DNA of 64,000 nt. Source: Botrytis cinerea B05.10. Taxonomy: Eukaryota > Ascomycota > Leotiomycetes > Helotiales > Sclerotiniaceae. The notes under the pieces were generated by a model. The model did no database searches and was not told the DNA's origin. It saw only the letters and a list, made by a program, of their open reading frames with translations. Both the position numbers and the translations under genes were made by a program. Shown one piece after another: positions 35,198 to 47,930 of the stretch (positions are counted from its first letter, which is position 1; each line of letters opens with the position of its first letter). The stretch covers positions 1,674,001-1,738,000 of the forward strand of contig NC_037324.1 of NCBI RefSeq assembly GCF_000143535.2, in the 5' to 3' direction.

Positions 35198-37815
35198 TCA
35201 AAGATCATGCCACATGTCTACAGCTTCTGCTTCTCCTTCATCTTGCCCATCATTATCCATGATTCTCCTATTCCTAGCCGGCGTCGGGCTCAAAGCGATC
35301 CTTGGTCTACTCATGAAAGCATTTTTGTAATCCGCATCCACACCCATCCCCATACCATCATCCATGTCGTCCAATTCATCATCCTCGCTTTCAATCATAG
35401 ATGACATCATCCTATCCTTTGCTGGAGTTGGACTAAGAGCAATTCTCGGTCTACTCATGAAGACACTGGCATAATCGACATCATTCCCATCCATCAACAC
35501 CTCTCGATCAATAGCAGGCGTGGCTGGAGATAACGATTCTTCTTCCTCTTGAACAACTCTTGGAAAATACGATTGTCGCTGTTTCCTCTTTTCATCTTTA
35601 ATACTTTGCCTTCGCTCTAACTGTGCCTTCTTTTGGGCTGCCTCAAAGCCTGCCATGGACTGGCGTGTGCGTTCTATCAAGTCCGCATGTTTTTCTTCTT
35701 CTGTCGCAGAAGACTTGACAGGTGTGGCTCTAGACTTAGGATTTAAAGTGAGGCGTTCCATGTCTGGCAAATCATCGAAGTCATCGTTAAGATTGGATTT
35801 CGAATATCGTGGGTTCGAACGAGCCATGGTAAGACGTGTACGTTCTGCTAGAGACAACGAGCGTTTCAACTTTTGCGGCGATGGAGATGCGGCTGACATA
35901 GAGTTTAAAATCTGCTCTGCTTGGCTGAGCTCTGGAACAGGTCCAAGAGGGTTTTCAGAGGTTTGAATTGATTTGGAAGAAGACGGGGTTGGCTGTGATA
36001 TCATTGTATGTCTCCTTGTGATTGATACGGGTGTCTCAGCTGAAGACCTTCCAAATACACGTTCTGGGTCTTTATCAAAGGAGTTGGGGCGACTGGATGA
36101 TCTCATGGCGCTTGGAGTGGCAGATATATAATCATCTTTGATGGCTGGTGTCACAGTTGTGGCCTCAAATAATCTCTCGCTAGCGACACCGAGATCATCC
36201 GATGCCTGGCCGGGACGAAGGATTGATGAAGTCCCCATGGGAATTGGTCTGTGGGATATTCTCGAACGTGGTGTGCTAACGAATTCGTTGTCGTGACCAT
36301 GAGAAGTTGAAACCTCGGCATTCTCATCAAGAATATCCACCGAGACAGGTGAACGTTCGGGAGATACTTTGGTTAATGGTGATATGTCCCCATCCTGATT
36401 ACTTGGTGACAATGACTCTTTGGTTAGATCAATAGAAGGCTGGTTAAACCTTTTGTTCGAGTCACCTTGGATGAGGCTTTCTTTGGAGAACGCCTTTTGC
36501 TTAGATACATCATTCAACGCATTGCGAGTTCGTTCCATTAGACGAGCATATTCATCTCGAACGGGGATGTTCACAGAACTGAAATCCTTTGTAAAATACT
36601 TACCGATTTGTAATGCCTGGTGATCATTGAAACCAAGTTTGATACCCTTCTCCTCGACGGGAATCGCCTGCACCTTTTTGGTGGGTGATTTAGTACCGTT
36701 TCGAGTCAAAGTCCGTCCAAATTCTTGCCATCTAGCCAAACGGCTCTCTTGGTTTTGCACTCGTGCCTCTAGCCGTTTAACGAGCCCGGTATCATTCTTT
36801 CCTTCTATATCTGCAACAGTGCCATTCTCAATTTGATCCCAAAGATCATCAAACCGCTTGGCCAACAGTCCCTCTCTACTGGGCCTATTATCTCCGTAAA
36901 GAATCGTTTCCAACCACTCGTTACTGCCAGCCCAATTCTTGCGAAATTTACTTTGTAACGATCTTAGATCTCTGTCGGATAATCCAGTAAGACCTTCTCC
37001 TTCCTTCGTGTCATTTTCCAGATCTTCCCTTCGCTTTAGAGTTCGTTGATCATTGAGCTCGAGTGTTCCAGAAAAGTCGCTATATTTGGCTCTTAAATCG
37101 TTCTTCTCAGCAATATGCTTGCCCAAAGATTTCTTGTGGGCCAATATCAATGCCGAAAGTATTGTCCTTTCTCCTGTGTATGAAAAGTTCTCCAATGCGA
37201 GTTGTTGGGCGAGAGCTTCGTATCGTCCAGAGGTGTCATCCTCAACGACCTTTTTCAGAACAGCGTTCGAAAATACCGCCAAAACTTCCTCCAGCCTTTC
37301 ACCCTTGCATTCATCCAACATGGTTTTCCTTAGTACAGTATCTCGTCCAAGGACTCCATTCTTTTTGGCCTGGTCGAGACATCGAAACAATGCGGTGCGC
37401 AGATTGAGGGACTGGAGAGGTTCGAGTGGTGGGAAAAATGGTTGTAATTTCTATAAACGCGTGTTAGCTGTTTTGTTTCGCTCGAAAAGGATAATGCAAG
37501 ACAGTAGTGTACATTTCGAGTCTCTTCCGGGTCCCAAATTGCAAATAGCTGAAATAATGCCCACTCTACACTCTGTATTCGTTTCTTTTGATTCTGCTGC
37601 GCATCCTTGGTAGAGAACGTCACCGCCGTAATATCTGGCCAGTCGTCTCGTAAATCTAGATCCAAGAGTCGAAGATTGGTTATGAAAAGAGCAACGTGTG
37701 AGGGGCCAGAGGGGGGTTGTGGGCTGGAACTTGAAGGGAGCCTCAAGTTGCTTGAGGCTGTCGAAGTTCGAAGACTTCGGGATCGCCCAAGAGGATTGAA
37801 GGTTGAGACGGACAT
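35198..37815 (-). CDS. Augmin subunit HAUS6 / AugF-like protein
   Basis: Spindle microtubule-nucleation factor: augmin recruits gamma-tubulin to existing microtubules. Exons 37513-37815 and 35198-37450 (62-nt intron), 851 residues. The N-terminal HAUS6 domain covers roughly 30-300: VALFITNLRLLDLDLRDDWP, SVEWALFQLFAIWDPEET, then KLQPFFPPLEPLQSLNLRTA across the splice. The rest is long, charged and Ser/Pro-rich with many SP/TP sites. Near the C-terminus a 14-residue block (FMSRPRIALSPTPA) occurs twice, 48 residues apart, each preceded by a DY dipeptide and separated by an acidic stretch. The first ATG in frame is 37815; the frame extends upstream only without an ATG. The next gene, GH72, is divergent and 2.4 kb away. 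Confidence 0.85.
35273..35476 (-). repeat. Duplicated C-terminal motif in HAUS6
   Basis: Two copies encode DYxxxFMSRPRIALSPTPA at about residues 760-779 and 808-827. The 14-residue core is identical in both; the 48-residue period includes an acidic Asp/Glu/Met/Gly spacer. Third-codon positions differ between copies (for example AGAATTGC versus AGGATCGC), so the amino-acid identity is not just recent DNA duplication. Confidence 0.9.
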
Positions 37816-40254
37816 TTTGTTGATCCCCCGCAAAGTTGATATGATAACAACATGTTATCGTAATATATCTCACTTTAATATGAAAGATATAAAAGCGGTC
37901 TGCATTGCATTAAATTCGTGGAGCTCTTCGCTTGGTGCAGCGTGAACACACCAAATTTGGCGGTTGTGCCAGTGCAGTACATTTAGCTCATCGATGTAAA
38001 TCAAAATCACGTGATATTGAGGGTTGGCAGTCACTTTTGGCAGGCGTTGAAATGCTTGGCTGCTTGGCACTTGGTAGAGGAATAAAGCAATTTCCAACGA
38101 CAGTCCTTCTTTCTCTTCTTTACATCTTGTTGCCCGTCCTGAAATTCTAGTTGAAATACACTTTTTGGTCGTATTGGAGGACTGGAAAGATCCTCGTCGT
38201 CGCTGCTGTTACTCTCTTCGGATGCAACACTGCTCTTTCCGACGACATCTCAAGTCTCAGGCAATTTCTTCTCAAAATGCTCTGCCTCGTCTGCCTACCT
38301 ATTTAGAATGTCCTCTCGTCCTATCATCATATCGTTCGATATGTTCCAACCAATCCTCAAGGCCCGGTCACCATTCACTGCGTTTCAGACGTAAACAGGC
38401 CCCAGGCCTCCACCATTAACGCTATCTGCAGCCTTTGTCAACTCCGGTCGATTGAACACGAGTTCTTGGAATCCGTTTCAGATGGCAATAGATGGCAATG
38501 CAATGCAATGCACCATAGTCCACAATAAGTACACCAGGCAGGCTACGTCGATGAGCTGTCTAAGTATGCCGACAAGAACCGTGAGAGAATTCATGGCCAC
38601 ATTTCAACCTCATCGAAACATTCTATTTCCTTATTAGCGACGCATTTCAGCAAGATTAAGCTCGGTTACATGTCAATTCCATGTCCATCCCATATCAATC
38701 TCAGTAGATTGTGAAAGTTTATTAAGGCAAATTACCATACTAGGTGTATGTATGCACAAGGAAGTCGTAGTCGATCATAAGTTTCCATGACACGCGTCAG
38801 CTTAATCATCCATTCCCAAATTCTCCTTTTTCTCGAGGTATTTTCATGGCTCCACTAGCAACCCACCAAATCAATCTTGGTTTATACGAGTTGTCTAAAC
38901 GATAATATGTAAGGATTTTACAAATGTTGCAAATGGTTTTCCAGAGGGCATGAGGACTGCTCTATTTTTTCTTGTGGCATTTCATAAGTATGTATATCAC
39001 TTCTTCCCAGTACATTGAATTTTGGTCAACATCTCGTCATACTATAGAGGAAGTTAGAAAGAGAGAATTCAATGCTTCGGATCTTATTCATTTGTTGGCT
39101 CGCTGCACAGAGTAGTTTGACTCCAACATTTCTTTTGGGTGTTATCTCACAACGGATCTGTGGGGCGGTGTCAGCAGGTTTCCCTGTGAAAATATAACTT
39201 TGAACCACATTGGTCCTTGCAGCGATGGGCCCATAATACTAAACCCTCTAAAATGTTCTCAAATGTCGATTACATTCATTCCCCGCCCTCGAAACCGAAT
39301 TCCAATGGTGACATTATTGTCTTACATGGAAACGGTTGCCAAATTACGAGCTACAGATTACCTTGTATCATGTTCTCATCAATTCGCTTCACATGCATAG
39401 CGGATTGATTAATGACCTGATGTCAATGGATCACCCATCTCTACTTTACAAATATTCCTCCTATTTTCAAGGTGATTCGGAAGGTCAGAATCTTATGTTG
39501 GAGTGACCCTTTGGCTAAGCTTTCATTATATAGCATCAAACCTTTGATTGGCTGTCTATCCGTGTAAATTATTATTTTTTAGGCAATATCCAGAGCTACC
39601 GAGTCATTGTCAAACCTTGAGGGGTCTTTTGATACGCTTCCGATGAAACATAATTGCATTGTTGAACCCGGTCAACACCTTTTTGATGAACTGGAAATCT
39701 TCATCTCTTGGAAATTAGCTCGCCATGCCTTTCCCAATTGAAATGACGGCCAATCACGTGAATTGACATAGCCTCGAGAATTATGGTGGGTCAGCTAGTG
39801 AATCTCTATTTATGGTATCGCTTGGGGATGGCGAAAAGAACGGGTCGATGTACCGTTTCGGGACCGTGAGGGATGAGACGCGTAATAACATGAGGGTTCA
39901 CTGGTTGAAAGTTGGAACATAAGAAGCCATTCCTTATGTGGAGAATATCATTTTTAACAAGATAAGTTTGACCTGCCACGCCATTAGAAGCAACTTCTTT
40001 TTTATTCCTCTCCTCTTGATACCTACTATTTCTTTTCCTCTTTCTTCCCCTTGTCGAGCGTTTCCGAATTCTCGCTTTTATTACATTCGTTACACATAGA
40101 TCCGATTTCTTGGCATCTGTAAGGCTGAATCTTATATCAACCACACTCATTGCCCTCAATATACCTCTTTTTCCTTATCATCCTTTGTAAAAAAATCATT
40201 GATCTTTTCTCAAGTTTTCTACTTCTTCCTTCGTTTTGAATTTTATTTTACAAT
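37816..40254. other. 2.4-kb spacer between HAUS6 and GH72
   Basis: Contains both promoters. The right end just upstream of 40255 is pyrimidine-rich (CTTCTTCCTTCG), typical of strongly expressed fungal genes. ATGGCAAT and GCAAT short repeats lie near 38480-38510. Frames at 38165, 39200 and 39806 have no family features; a continuous frame around 38175-38395 (containing MSSRPIIISFDMF) is intriguing but unmatched. I cannot support a gene here. Confidence 0.5.
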
Positions 40255-41810
40255 ATGAGGCAAAGTACAATATTTGGGCTTGTTGCCTCGGTTGCCTCCT
40301 TTGGCATGGCTGCAGCTGCTGGTACTCCTGTGTTGGCAGCAAGAGCTTCTTCTACTGCAAGTGTTGAAGCTGTTACGATTTCGGGAAATGGTATGCTTTC
40401 AAAGACTACTTCGTGACCTTATTATTAACTGCTTTCAGCTTTCTACAAGGGCAGCGATCGTTTCTATATTCGCGGTGTCGACTATCAGCCAGGTAAAAAT
40501 ATCGGTATCTTCGCAAAAGCTTTATAGCTAATCTTCGAATACAGGTGGAGGAACTGGTACTACTTCCGACCCCATTGCTAATGCAACTGCATGCAAGAGA
40601 GATGTCGAGTATTTTCAAGAACTAGGAATCAATACAATCAGAGTTTACGCTGTCGACAACACTGCGGACCACGACGAGTGCATGGGATATCTCGCTGATG
40701 CTGGTATCTATCTTGTCCTCGATACCGATACCCCTCTCTACTCTCTCAACAGAAACGAACCCAAAGAATCGTACAACAGTGTTTACCTTCAATCCATCTT
40801 TGCCACTATTGACAAGTTCGCCAATTACACCAATACTCTTGCTTTCCTCTCCGGTAATGAAGTCATCAACGATGTGAACAACACCAATTGTGCTCCATAT
40901 GTCAAAGCTATCGTTCGAGATATGAAGGAATACATTGGTAGCCGGGGTTACCGATCCATTCCTGTCGGTTACTCGGCTGCAGACGTTGCTTCTAACCAAT
41001 ATATACTTGCCGAGTACTTGAACTGCGGAACTGATGATGAACGATCCGATTTCTACGCAATCAATGACTATTCATGGTGCGATCCTTCTTCCATGACCAC
41101 ATCCGGCTGGGATACTCTCATCAAAAACTACACTGGCTACAGTATTCCTCTCTTGTAAGTCTACCGATTTGATCTTGTCTTAATAGTTGTAGATTTAGAC
41201 GGCTGACAAATCTTAAAGCATGTCCGAGTTTGGTTGCATTACCAATACCAGAAAGTTCACCGAAATTGCCGCCTTATATAGCACTGAAATGACTGCCGTC
41301 TTCTCTGGAGGTCTTGTATATGAGTACTCTAACGAGGGTAACGGATATGGTCTCGTGGATATCACCGATGGAGCTGTTTCCACCACTGAACAATACACGT
41401 ACCTCAAGGAAGCATACGCAAACACTACTTCTCCAACAGGCGCCGGTGGAGCCGTTACCACTACTGGATCTGCAAGCACTTGTCCAACCGAAAGCTCTGA
41501 TTGGGATGTCTCCGGTGATGCCCTTCCAGCTATGCCTACTCCTGCTAAGAAATACATGACTGATGGTGCTGGTACTGGACCTGGTTTGGATGGAGCTGGA
41601 TCTCAAGAGGCTGGCGATACTGAAAACGAATCTCAAGGTACTGCAACCGCAGGTTCTGGTGCTGTCACCTATACTGCTTCTGCTGGTTCTTCGAGCTCTA
41701 CATCTTCTTCTTCTAGTGCTGGTGGAAGAAATGCCGAAGTTGATATGAGAGCCTTCGGAGTTGTTGCAGTGACTCTTGTCGGTATGGTCGGCGGTATGAT
41801 GTTGCTTTAA
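40255..41810 (+). CDS. GPI-anchored beta-1,3-glucanosyltransferase, GH72 (Gel/Gas family)
   Basis: Cell-wall remodelling enzyme that cuts and re-joins beta-1,3-glucan chains, anchored outside the plasma membrane. Exons 40255-40390, 40439-40492, 40545-41154 and 41219-41810, 463 residues. A signal peptide covers about 1-22. GH72 hallmarks: GVDYQPGG near 58-66; GINTIRVYAVD near 91-101; acid/base Glu169 in SGNEVIND; nucleophile Glu270 in MSEFGC (split by the last intron just upstream). The C-terminal part lacks the cysteine-rich X8/CBM43 module, so it is a GH72-minus member. It ends with a Ser/Thr/Gly-rich stretch and a hydrophobic tail (FGVVAVTLVGMVGGMMLL), a GPI attachment signal. The splice-phase fit and both catalytic residues make the call firm. 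Confidence 0.95.
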
Positions 41811-42828
41811 TTTTGAGGGTTACCTCTGTGAGGTGGAGATAGACTTTTCTTCTTTTCTTTTGTTATCTTCGGTTTACATAAAATGGAATGCATAAACTTT
41901 GTGTACAATTCGGCTTCTGCCCAAGCATTTTATCTTCCGTGTTTCTTGTCATTTCTTGGCTGCTTCACACTATAACAACTCTTATGCATTGAACCCGCGA
42001 ATCACTAACTTCGTAGTGAAATTCGGATTTGTGCACAGGGAGCTTGGCCTCTTGCCATTCGTGTACCCTTCAAACCTTCTCGCTTAATATTCTTCACTCA
42101 TTTACTGGGCGATGTCTTGTTCTCGCTTTCTCTTCTATCAATAGGCTCACTTGGTTGTCTTTGAGTTCTTTCAAGAATTATTTTCACTTGGTTGCTGACT
42201 TTGTTTTGATCGTTCAGTCGGTGAGCGGAATGCGGCTGAGGTTCCCCAATGCGGGGTTAATGCAGGGGGGCGCATATTGCAATATAATACGACCGTGTAA
42301 CTTCTATCATCTGTCTCTGCCCGAACATCTTACAAGGCTGCATCTAGATGCTTGTGGCTTTGAATTCACCGAGACATGAAGCACCAACGTGACCAGTGAG
42401 ATGAATGTGGAGTCATAATATTTCTGACCGTCATCAAGCCATCGTCTGTTGCAAAAGATCTACTGGATATGCATACGAATATCACGCTATACGCATCAAG
42501 CCGTTACACTGCCATATGCACAAGCTCTCACTTATACAATGGCGATTCGTGAATCATGTTTCTTTCATTTAGCTGAATTCTCGTGATTATCTTGGCGCCA
42601 TGCTCAGCAGCTTTTCTCATGTAGACAGCCGTATAAAAGACTTCTTTGAAAACTACGCCCCCATGCGCCTTTATCTAGCCATTGCCAGCACAGCATTCAA
42701 AAGTGGTTATATACTCCTAAACCCCTCTTCACTTTTAAATCACTCAAACCTTCTCATTCTATCTCAATCTGATAGCTAAGCATTTTCACATCTCACATAA
42801 GAAAGTCCAGACGCAGTACTTGGCAATC
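41811..42828. other. Intergenic, GH72 3' flank and tyrosinase promoter
   Basis: No gene. Frames at 41899 and 42029 have no recognisable features. A TATA-like element is annotated separately. Confidence 0.6.
42632..42639 (+). promoter_or_regulatory. TATA-like element upstream of tyrosinase
   Basis: TATAAAAG about 190 nt before the tyrosinase start codon, a plausible core promoter for a regulated gene. Position is only suggestive. Confidence 0.3.
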
Positions 42829-45238
42829 ATGGCTGCCATCCCGGCACTTAACTACCCTATCACCGGCCCTCCAAAGCCTTCTCCTGCTCCTGCTGACGGT
42901 AAGGCTACACTTCTGTGTACTGTTCATTTTGCTAAATTCTCAGGATCTGTTCCCTTGAGGCGTGAGATTCGTGATCTCCAACATAACTTTCCTGACCAAT
43001 GGACGCTTTACATACTCGGTCTTCAGGCCTTTCAACAACTTGACGAGAAGTCAGATTTATCATGGTATGGAATCGCGGGTATGTTTCTGAAGCATGTCTC
43101 ACTATACATACGTATCTTTCTGACTTTTCAAGGTATTCATGGACGCCCCTATCGTCCCTGGGGTGGGGTACAAGGAGATAACCCGGCTGGATGGCAGGGC
43201 TACTGCACCCACAGCTCCATTCTCTTTGCACCATGGCATCGTCCGTACCTTGCATTGTTTGAGGTGGGTGTAACTTCACTCATTCTTCTACTGAATACTC
43301 ACATCCTCACAGCAATACCTGTATCAAATCATACAAAAGATCGCTGCTACGTTCCCCACTTCCACAAAGGCCCGTTATCAACAAGCTGCCCTGACTTTCC
43401 GTATGCCATACTGGGACTGGGCTGCTGCACCCCCCGCTGGTGATAAGTACTTTCCTACTGTTGTTGGACAGCCATTGATCCAAATCATTACTCCAACCTC
43501 GAATAATAAGCCAGTTCAAATCAATAATCCACTCTACTCCTACAAATTCAACCCATTGAATCCTTTAAAGGGTGATTTCCCTAGTGCTCCGGTATGAACA
43601 ATCATCCTTAAGCTTCGGAATATCATAACAGATATTGACATCTCTAGGAATCACGATGGCCAACCACTCTTCGGTATCCAACCAGTGGAAGTGCAACCGC
43701 CAAATCTCAAGAGCAACAGGTCTTTGACGCTATGGAATCACAATTTGATTCGTACCAAAGTAATGTTTACTTGATCATGAGAGACCCCAATTATAAGCAG
43801 TTTGATGCCTTTAGCAATCACCAATGGGCATCAAACAATGCTCCGGGAACATATGGTAGTATCGAAGATGTGCACAACAGTGTTCATAGTGAAACTGGTG
43901 GGAATGGACAGATGGGCGATCCTGATTATGCAGCATTTGATCCATTGTTCTGGTTGCATCACACGTAAGTACATATTATTTTGTCGAGAATATTGAAATC
44001 TTCCTGATATTGACATTCACCAGCAATGTCGATCGTCAATTTGCCATCTGGCAAGCATTAAACCCCAACAGCTATGCAATCAACAAGCCTTCCGGCGATG
44101 GAACATTTTCCATCCAAAGTGGTAGCCAAGAAACAAGCACTACCCCCTTGACGCCATTCAACAATGCCACTGGGAAAACCTACTGGACTTCCGAAGGTGT
44201 GCGTAGTACAGCCACGTTCAACTACGCCTACCCCGAGACTCAACAATGGAAGTATCCTACTGCCCAGCAATATCAAACGAGTGTTCTCGTCGCAGTGCAG
44301 ACATTGTATGGAGCTACTAGTAACCAATTCATGCAATTGATGGGCGTACAAACTGCTGCTGCACCAGAACAAATTTCTACCCAGGCCGAAAATATTGTTG
44401 CAGGTAGCAGTAATGCAGCTCAGAAACCTACCGGTAATGGTGCTGCATCATCTTCTGACGGACACAACTTTTTGTCAAATCTTCTTCACAGTTCCGCCAA
44501 GGCCAAGCCAAAGCCTGGTGACGCCATTAGAGGTGGAGAGGACTTTGAGTCCGAGATTGGAAAACGTAAGATCCTTTTTCAATGCATCGCTCATTTAGCA
44601 ATCTTCTAATAGCATTCAAGCATCTGAAGCTCCTGCCGCCGCGGAACCAATCAAATACCGTGAATACATTTGCAATATCCGTGCTCCCAAGCATATTCTC
44701 CATCAAACCTATCGAGTCCGAATCTTCCTTGGAGATTTCAATTCCGATCCTGCAACTTGGGTATGTGCCTATTCATTTCCCCTTTCATCTCTCCCTTTCA
44801 AATTTCTCCATCCCACCAAACTAACAAAACTCCCAGGCAACCGAGCAATCCACCATTGGCACCTTCTCTTCCTTTGGTAAAAATCCCGAAACCACCGGAT
44901 GCGGAAAATGCATCAAAGACGAAGCACGTTCCCTCATGATCTCCGGCACCGTTCCTTTAACCCCCATCCTCCTCAAACTGTACAAGAATGGCGATCTCGG
45001 ATCTCTCGAAGTCGAGAATGTCATTCCGTATTTGAGACAAAATCTCCATTGGAGAGTTACACTCGCTGATGGGACTGAGATTGACAGGGGAGATGTTGAG
45101 GGACTTAAGATTAGTGTGGTGAGTACAGAGGTGAGGTGTGCGCAGGGAGGGTTCCCGGAGTATAGTGGGGAGTATGAGGTGCATAGTGAGGTTACAGGAG
45201 GAAGACCAGCCGGTTTAGGAGAGGGAGATAGGATTTAG
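42829..45238 (+). CDS. Tyrosinase (type 3 copper polyphenol oxidase)
   Basis: Oxidises monophenols and o-diphenols to quinones, feeding melanin-type polymers. Eight exons: 42829-42898, 42944-43078, 43133-43263, 43313-43591, 43648-43964, 44024-44565, 44621-44760 and 44837-45238, 671 residues. CuA site: His71, His95 and His104, with Cys93-Thr-His95 matching the Cys-His thioether motif of fungal tyrosinases, then FAPWHRPYLALFE. CuB site: His281, His285 (HNSVH) and the HH pair at 309-310 in FWLHHTNVDRQFAIW. A C-terminal region (about 490-671) follows after a Ser/Ala/Lys linker and includes CGKC near 560; in the family such an extension covers the active site and is removed to activate the enzyme. 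No signal peptide, as usual for fungal tyrosinases. The splice at 44620/44621 was chosen over an upstream AG because it keeps the PIKYREYICNIR frame. Confidence 0.94.
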
Positions 45239-46093
45239 GTGTTTTTTGAATGGTAAGCAGTAGGTGATTGGGAAAAAATGAAATTGACATTGTTTCTTCT
45301 TTTCTAGCTAGTTTCAAAATGCAAATGTTCTTTCTTTGATCATCGTCGAAGTCACTACCTTCGGTGATTTTGGTGCTAGTGAAGAATACTGAGCTTGAGA
45401 TAGAGTTTGAGGTGACTGACGACGTGGCACTGTTGTCATTACAAAAACCGATGTCGCCATTGTCAGTAGTAAAGTTCGGATGAGTAAGCTTGATTTCTTA
45501 GTATTTGGCACTCAGAAGTCCAACAGCCCGTTATTATTTTGGGCTGCATTATTAAAGAAGCAAAAATTAAGAGATTGTGAAGCACAAAAACGTTTAGTTG
45601 AGAAGTTGCCGGCAAATTTTTCAAGAACATAAAATATGGTTGCATCACAAATGTTTGGAGTCAATCGTAGAAAAACTCGGGCTTTGGCGAGAACACACTT
45701 GGAACCCGCAACAAAATCAATCACTGCGTCCATGAACAAAAAGATTCCACCACTGTATGTGAAGTACGACATTGATGTGGTAATCTTGGAAACCGTGTTC
45801 GGATGTGGGTGGTAGTTTGAAAGCAAGTATGTAGTTTTCCTCGTCTCCCTCTCCGAATATATCTTTCAAATGTAACTCGACTGCCACAAGCAATATCATA
45901 GATTCTTTTTCTGGAGGCTATGAGAAGGGCGTTTGGCAGACTCATTTTGAAGAGATGGAACAAAAGGATTATAAATTCGTGGCGAGCGAGCAGCATCTTC
46001 GCCTATGTAACCGACAGATTGCACCGAAGTTAGACTCCATGACTTTCTTGTTTTGGAGAATATATTAAGCTTTGGGGACACATATACATATAA
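45239..46093. other. Intergenic between convergent tyrosinase and folate gene
   Basis: Both genes end towards this interval. Overlapping minus-strand frames of 60-104 codons are chance. No repeat or RNA gene seen. Confidence 0.6.
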
Positions 46094-47930
46094 TCAAACT
46101 CTGTATATGGCATCCGACATCTTAGCAACCCTAGCTAACTTCTCTACAGAATGTACTCTCACGATGTCAGCTCCGCCTTGAATCGCTGCAGTCACTGTCG
46201 CCGCAGTACCCCAGTCTCTTTCGCTCGGGCTATCAACTCCCGTGATTTTACCAATAAACTTTTTTCGACTGGCCCCTAATAGCCATGGCAAGCCTTGTAG
46301 GCCGGGCCAATCACGCAATTCGTCCATCCGACGGAGTATTTCAAGATTCTGATTTTGTGTTTTCGCAAATCCAATTCCAGGATCTAGAATTATACGCCAT
46401 CGCCGAATACCAGCAGCCTCTGCTTCTGCTACTCGTTCTAGTAACTCTTTTGCAATAGTCGGAATGAGGCCTTCGGGCTCATAGTCTGTGAGAGTATTCA
46501 TAGTTGCCGGCGTTCCTCTCATGTGCATAAGACATACAGTTTTTCCGAGTTGGGCCATGGTTGGTAGCATTTCAGGATCAAGTTGACCTGAAGAGACATC
46601 ATTAATGATATCCGCACCTGCTTCAACAGCAGCCCTAGCTACAGATGCCCTGTAGGTATCGATACTAATTGTTACGGTCTTGGGTGATTTAGTATTTCTA
46701 ATCTCTTGGATAGCTGGTAAAACGCGATTGATTTCCTCCTCAGAAGATACCTCGGGAGCACCCGGTGCGGTTGATTGACCACCAATATCAATGATAGTTG
46801 CTCCGACTTCAATCAATTGTGAGGATTTGGTTCGTAGAAAATTTCTCTCGTTGAGATTTTTGCCCCCATCGGAGAAAGAGTCGGGTGTCATATTCAGAAT
46901 TGCCATTACATGGGTTTGCCGGTTCTTTTTAAGAGCATGCAATGAACCAGTGGATGCATGCAATGGAGTAATGGTAGATAAAGGAGTTGGGGATGGCGGC
47001 AATTCATTTAAATAATCCTGGGTAAACTTCCATGGAGATTTCGGATTCAAGGGTTGTCCAGGAATAAGCCTACAGCTGCATCAGCGACAAATCGTCAACA
47101 GAATCGAGGGCCTAGAGTTACTCTGCCAGTGGTCTCAGAACAAACTCCCGCTCAGCCATACCAGGATGAGGTATCTGTAATCTTGGGTGATCTACGACCT
47201 CATTCTCGTAAAGTAGAATGTCAAGGTCAATATTTCTTGGGCCTTTATCAATAATCTTCATTCGGCCCATCTCATTTTCGATGGCTTGGAGCTCATTTAA
47301 TAAAGCAATCGGTTCCAAGGTTGTTTCTACCTATGAATCCGTATCAGTCAAATTTCTTGGAATATTCGGGATATTGATGAACCTGCTTCATCTAACCTTG
47401 AACTTGACATTCAAGAATGCGGTTGCGTAAAAACCACAATCTTGATGAGTACCCTTCAAAGTTGGTAGACATGCCCACTTGCAAAGAACAGTACGCATAA
47501 TCACGTGTTATGAATTGATACCAAGTCATTGCGAAAATAGACTCACCTCACAAGCCCCGTTCAGAAAATTCTCCTGATCAAGAACATACATAGGTTCGGT
47601 TTCCCATAGACCGCTCGTTCTCTTGACTCTGATGCCCCTCTGGGACATTTTGTTGCAAGCCGTTTCGATCCATCCCACTCGATCACCAAGGTTACTACCC
47701 AAAGCAATATATGCAAGTCGAGGTTGGCTTTGAGTTTTGGAAAGCTTCGTCACATCATTTTCACTAGGCGAATTGGTTTTAAGAGGATGTTGAGTCCATG
47801 GAAGTGTTCGTCGAGGTGTCACCGATGCGGAGCTCTTGGCTTTACAAATTGCGTGGAAGGGTGTTTTGACAAACGGCCGTGGTAAGTTCACACTCCGTCT
47901 CAACATGGGTGGTAATCGAGATCCCCTCAT
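46094..47930 (-). CDS. fol1: Bifunctional folate enzyme: HPPK and dihydropteroate synthase
   Basis: Catalyses pyrophosphorylation of hydroxymethyldihydropterin and its condensation with p-aminobenzoate; target of sulfonamides. Exons 47547-47930, 47122-47330 and 46094-47069, 522 residues. Residues 1-60 are basic and Ser/Thr-rich with few acids, fitting mitochondrial targeting. HPPK (about 70-205): YIALGSNLGDR, RTSGLWETEPM, DQENFLNGACE and GPRNIDLDILLY. DHPS (about 235-515): MAILNMTPDSFSDGG, IDIGGQSTAPGA, GADIINDVSSG, MHMRGTP, IILDPGIGFAK and GASRKKFIG. The dihydroneopterin aldolase domain present in yeast Fol1 is absent here. The 216-nt first intron is long for this genome; a two-codon micro-exon ending near 47395 is possible but not needed. 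Divergent from the nitronate monooxygenase. Confidence 0.94.

Noticed and set aside
39806..40159. 117-codon minus frame upstream of the GH72 gene
   Set aside because: Basic simple-composition product lying in the promoter region, no homologue recognised.
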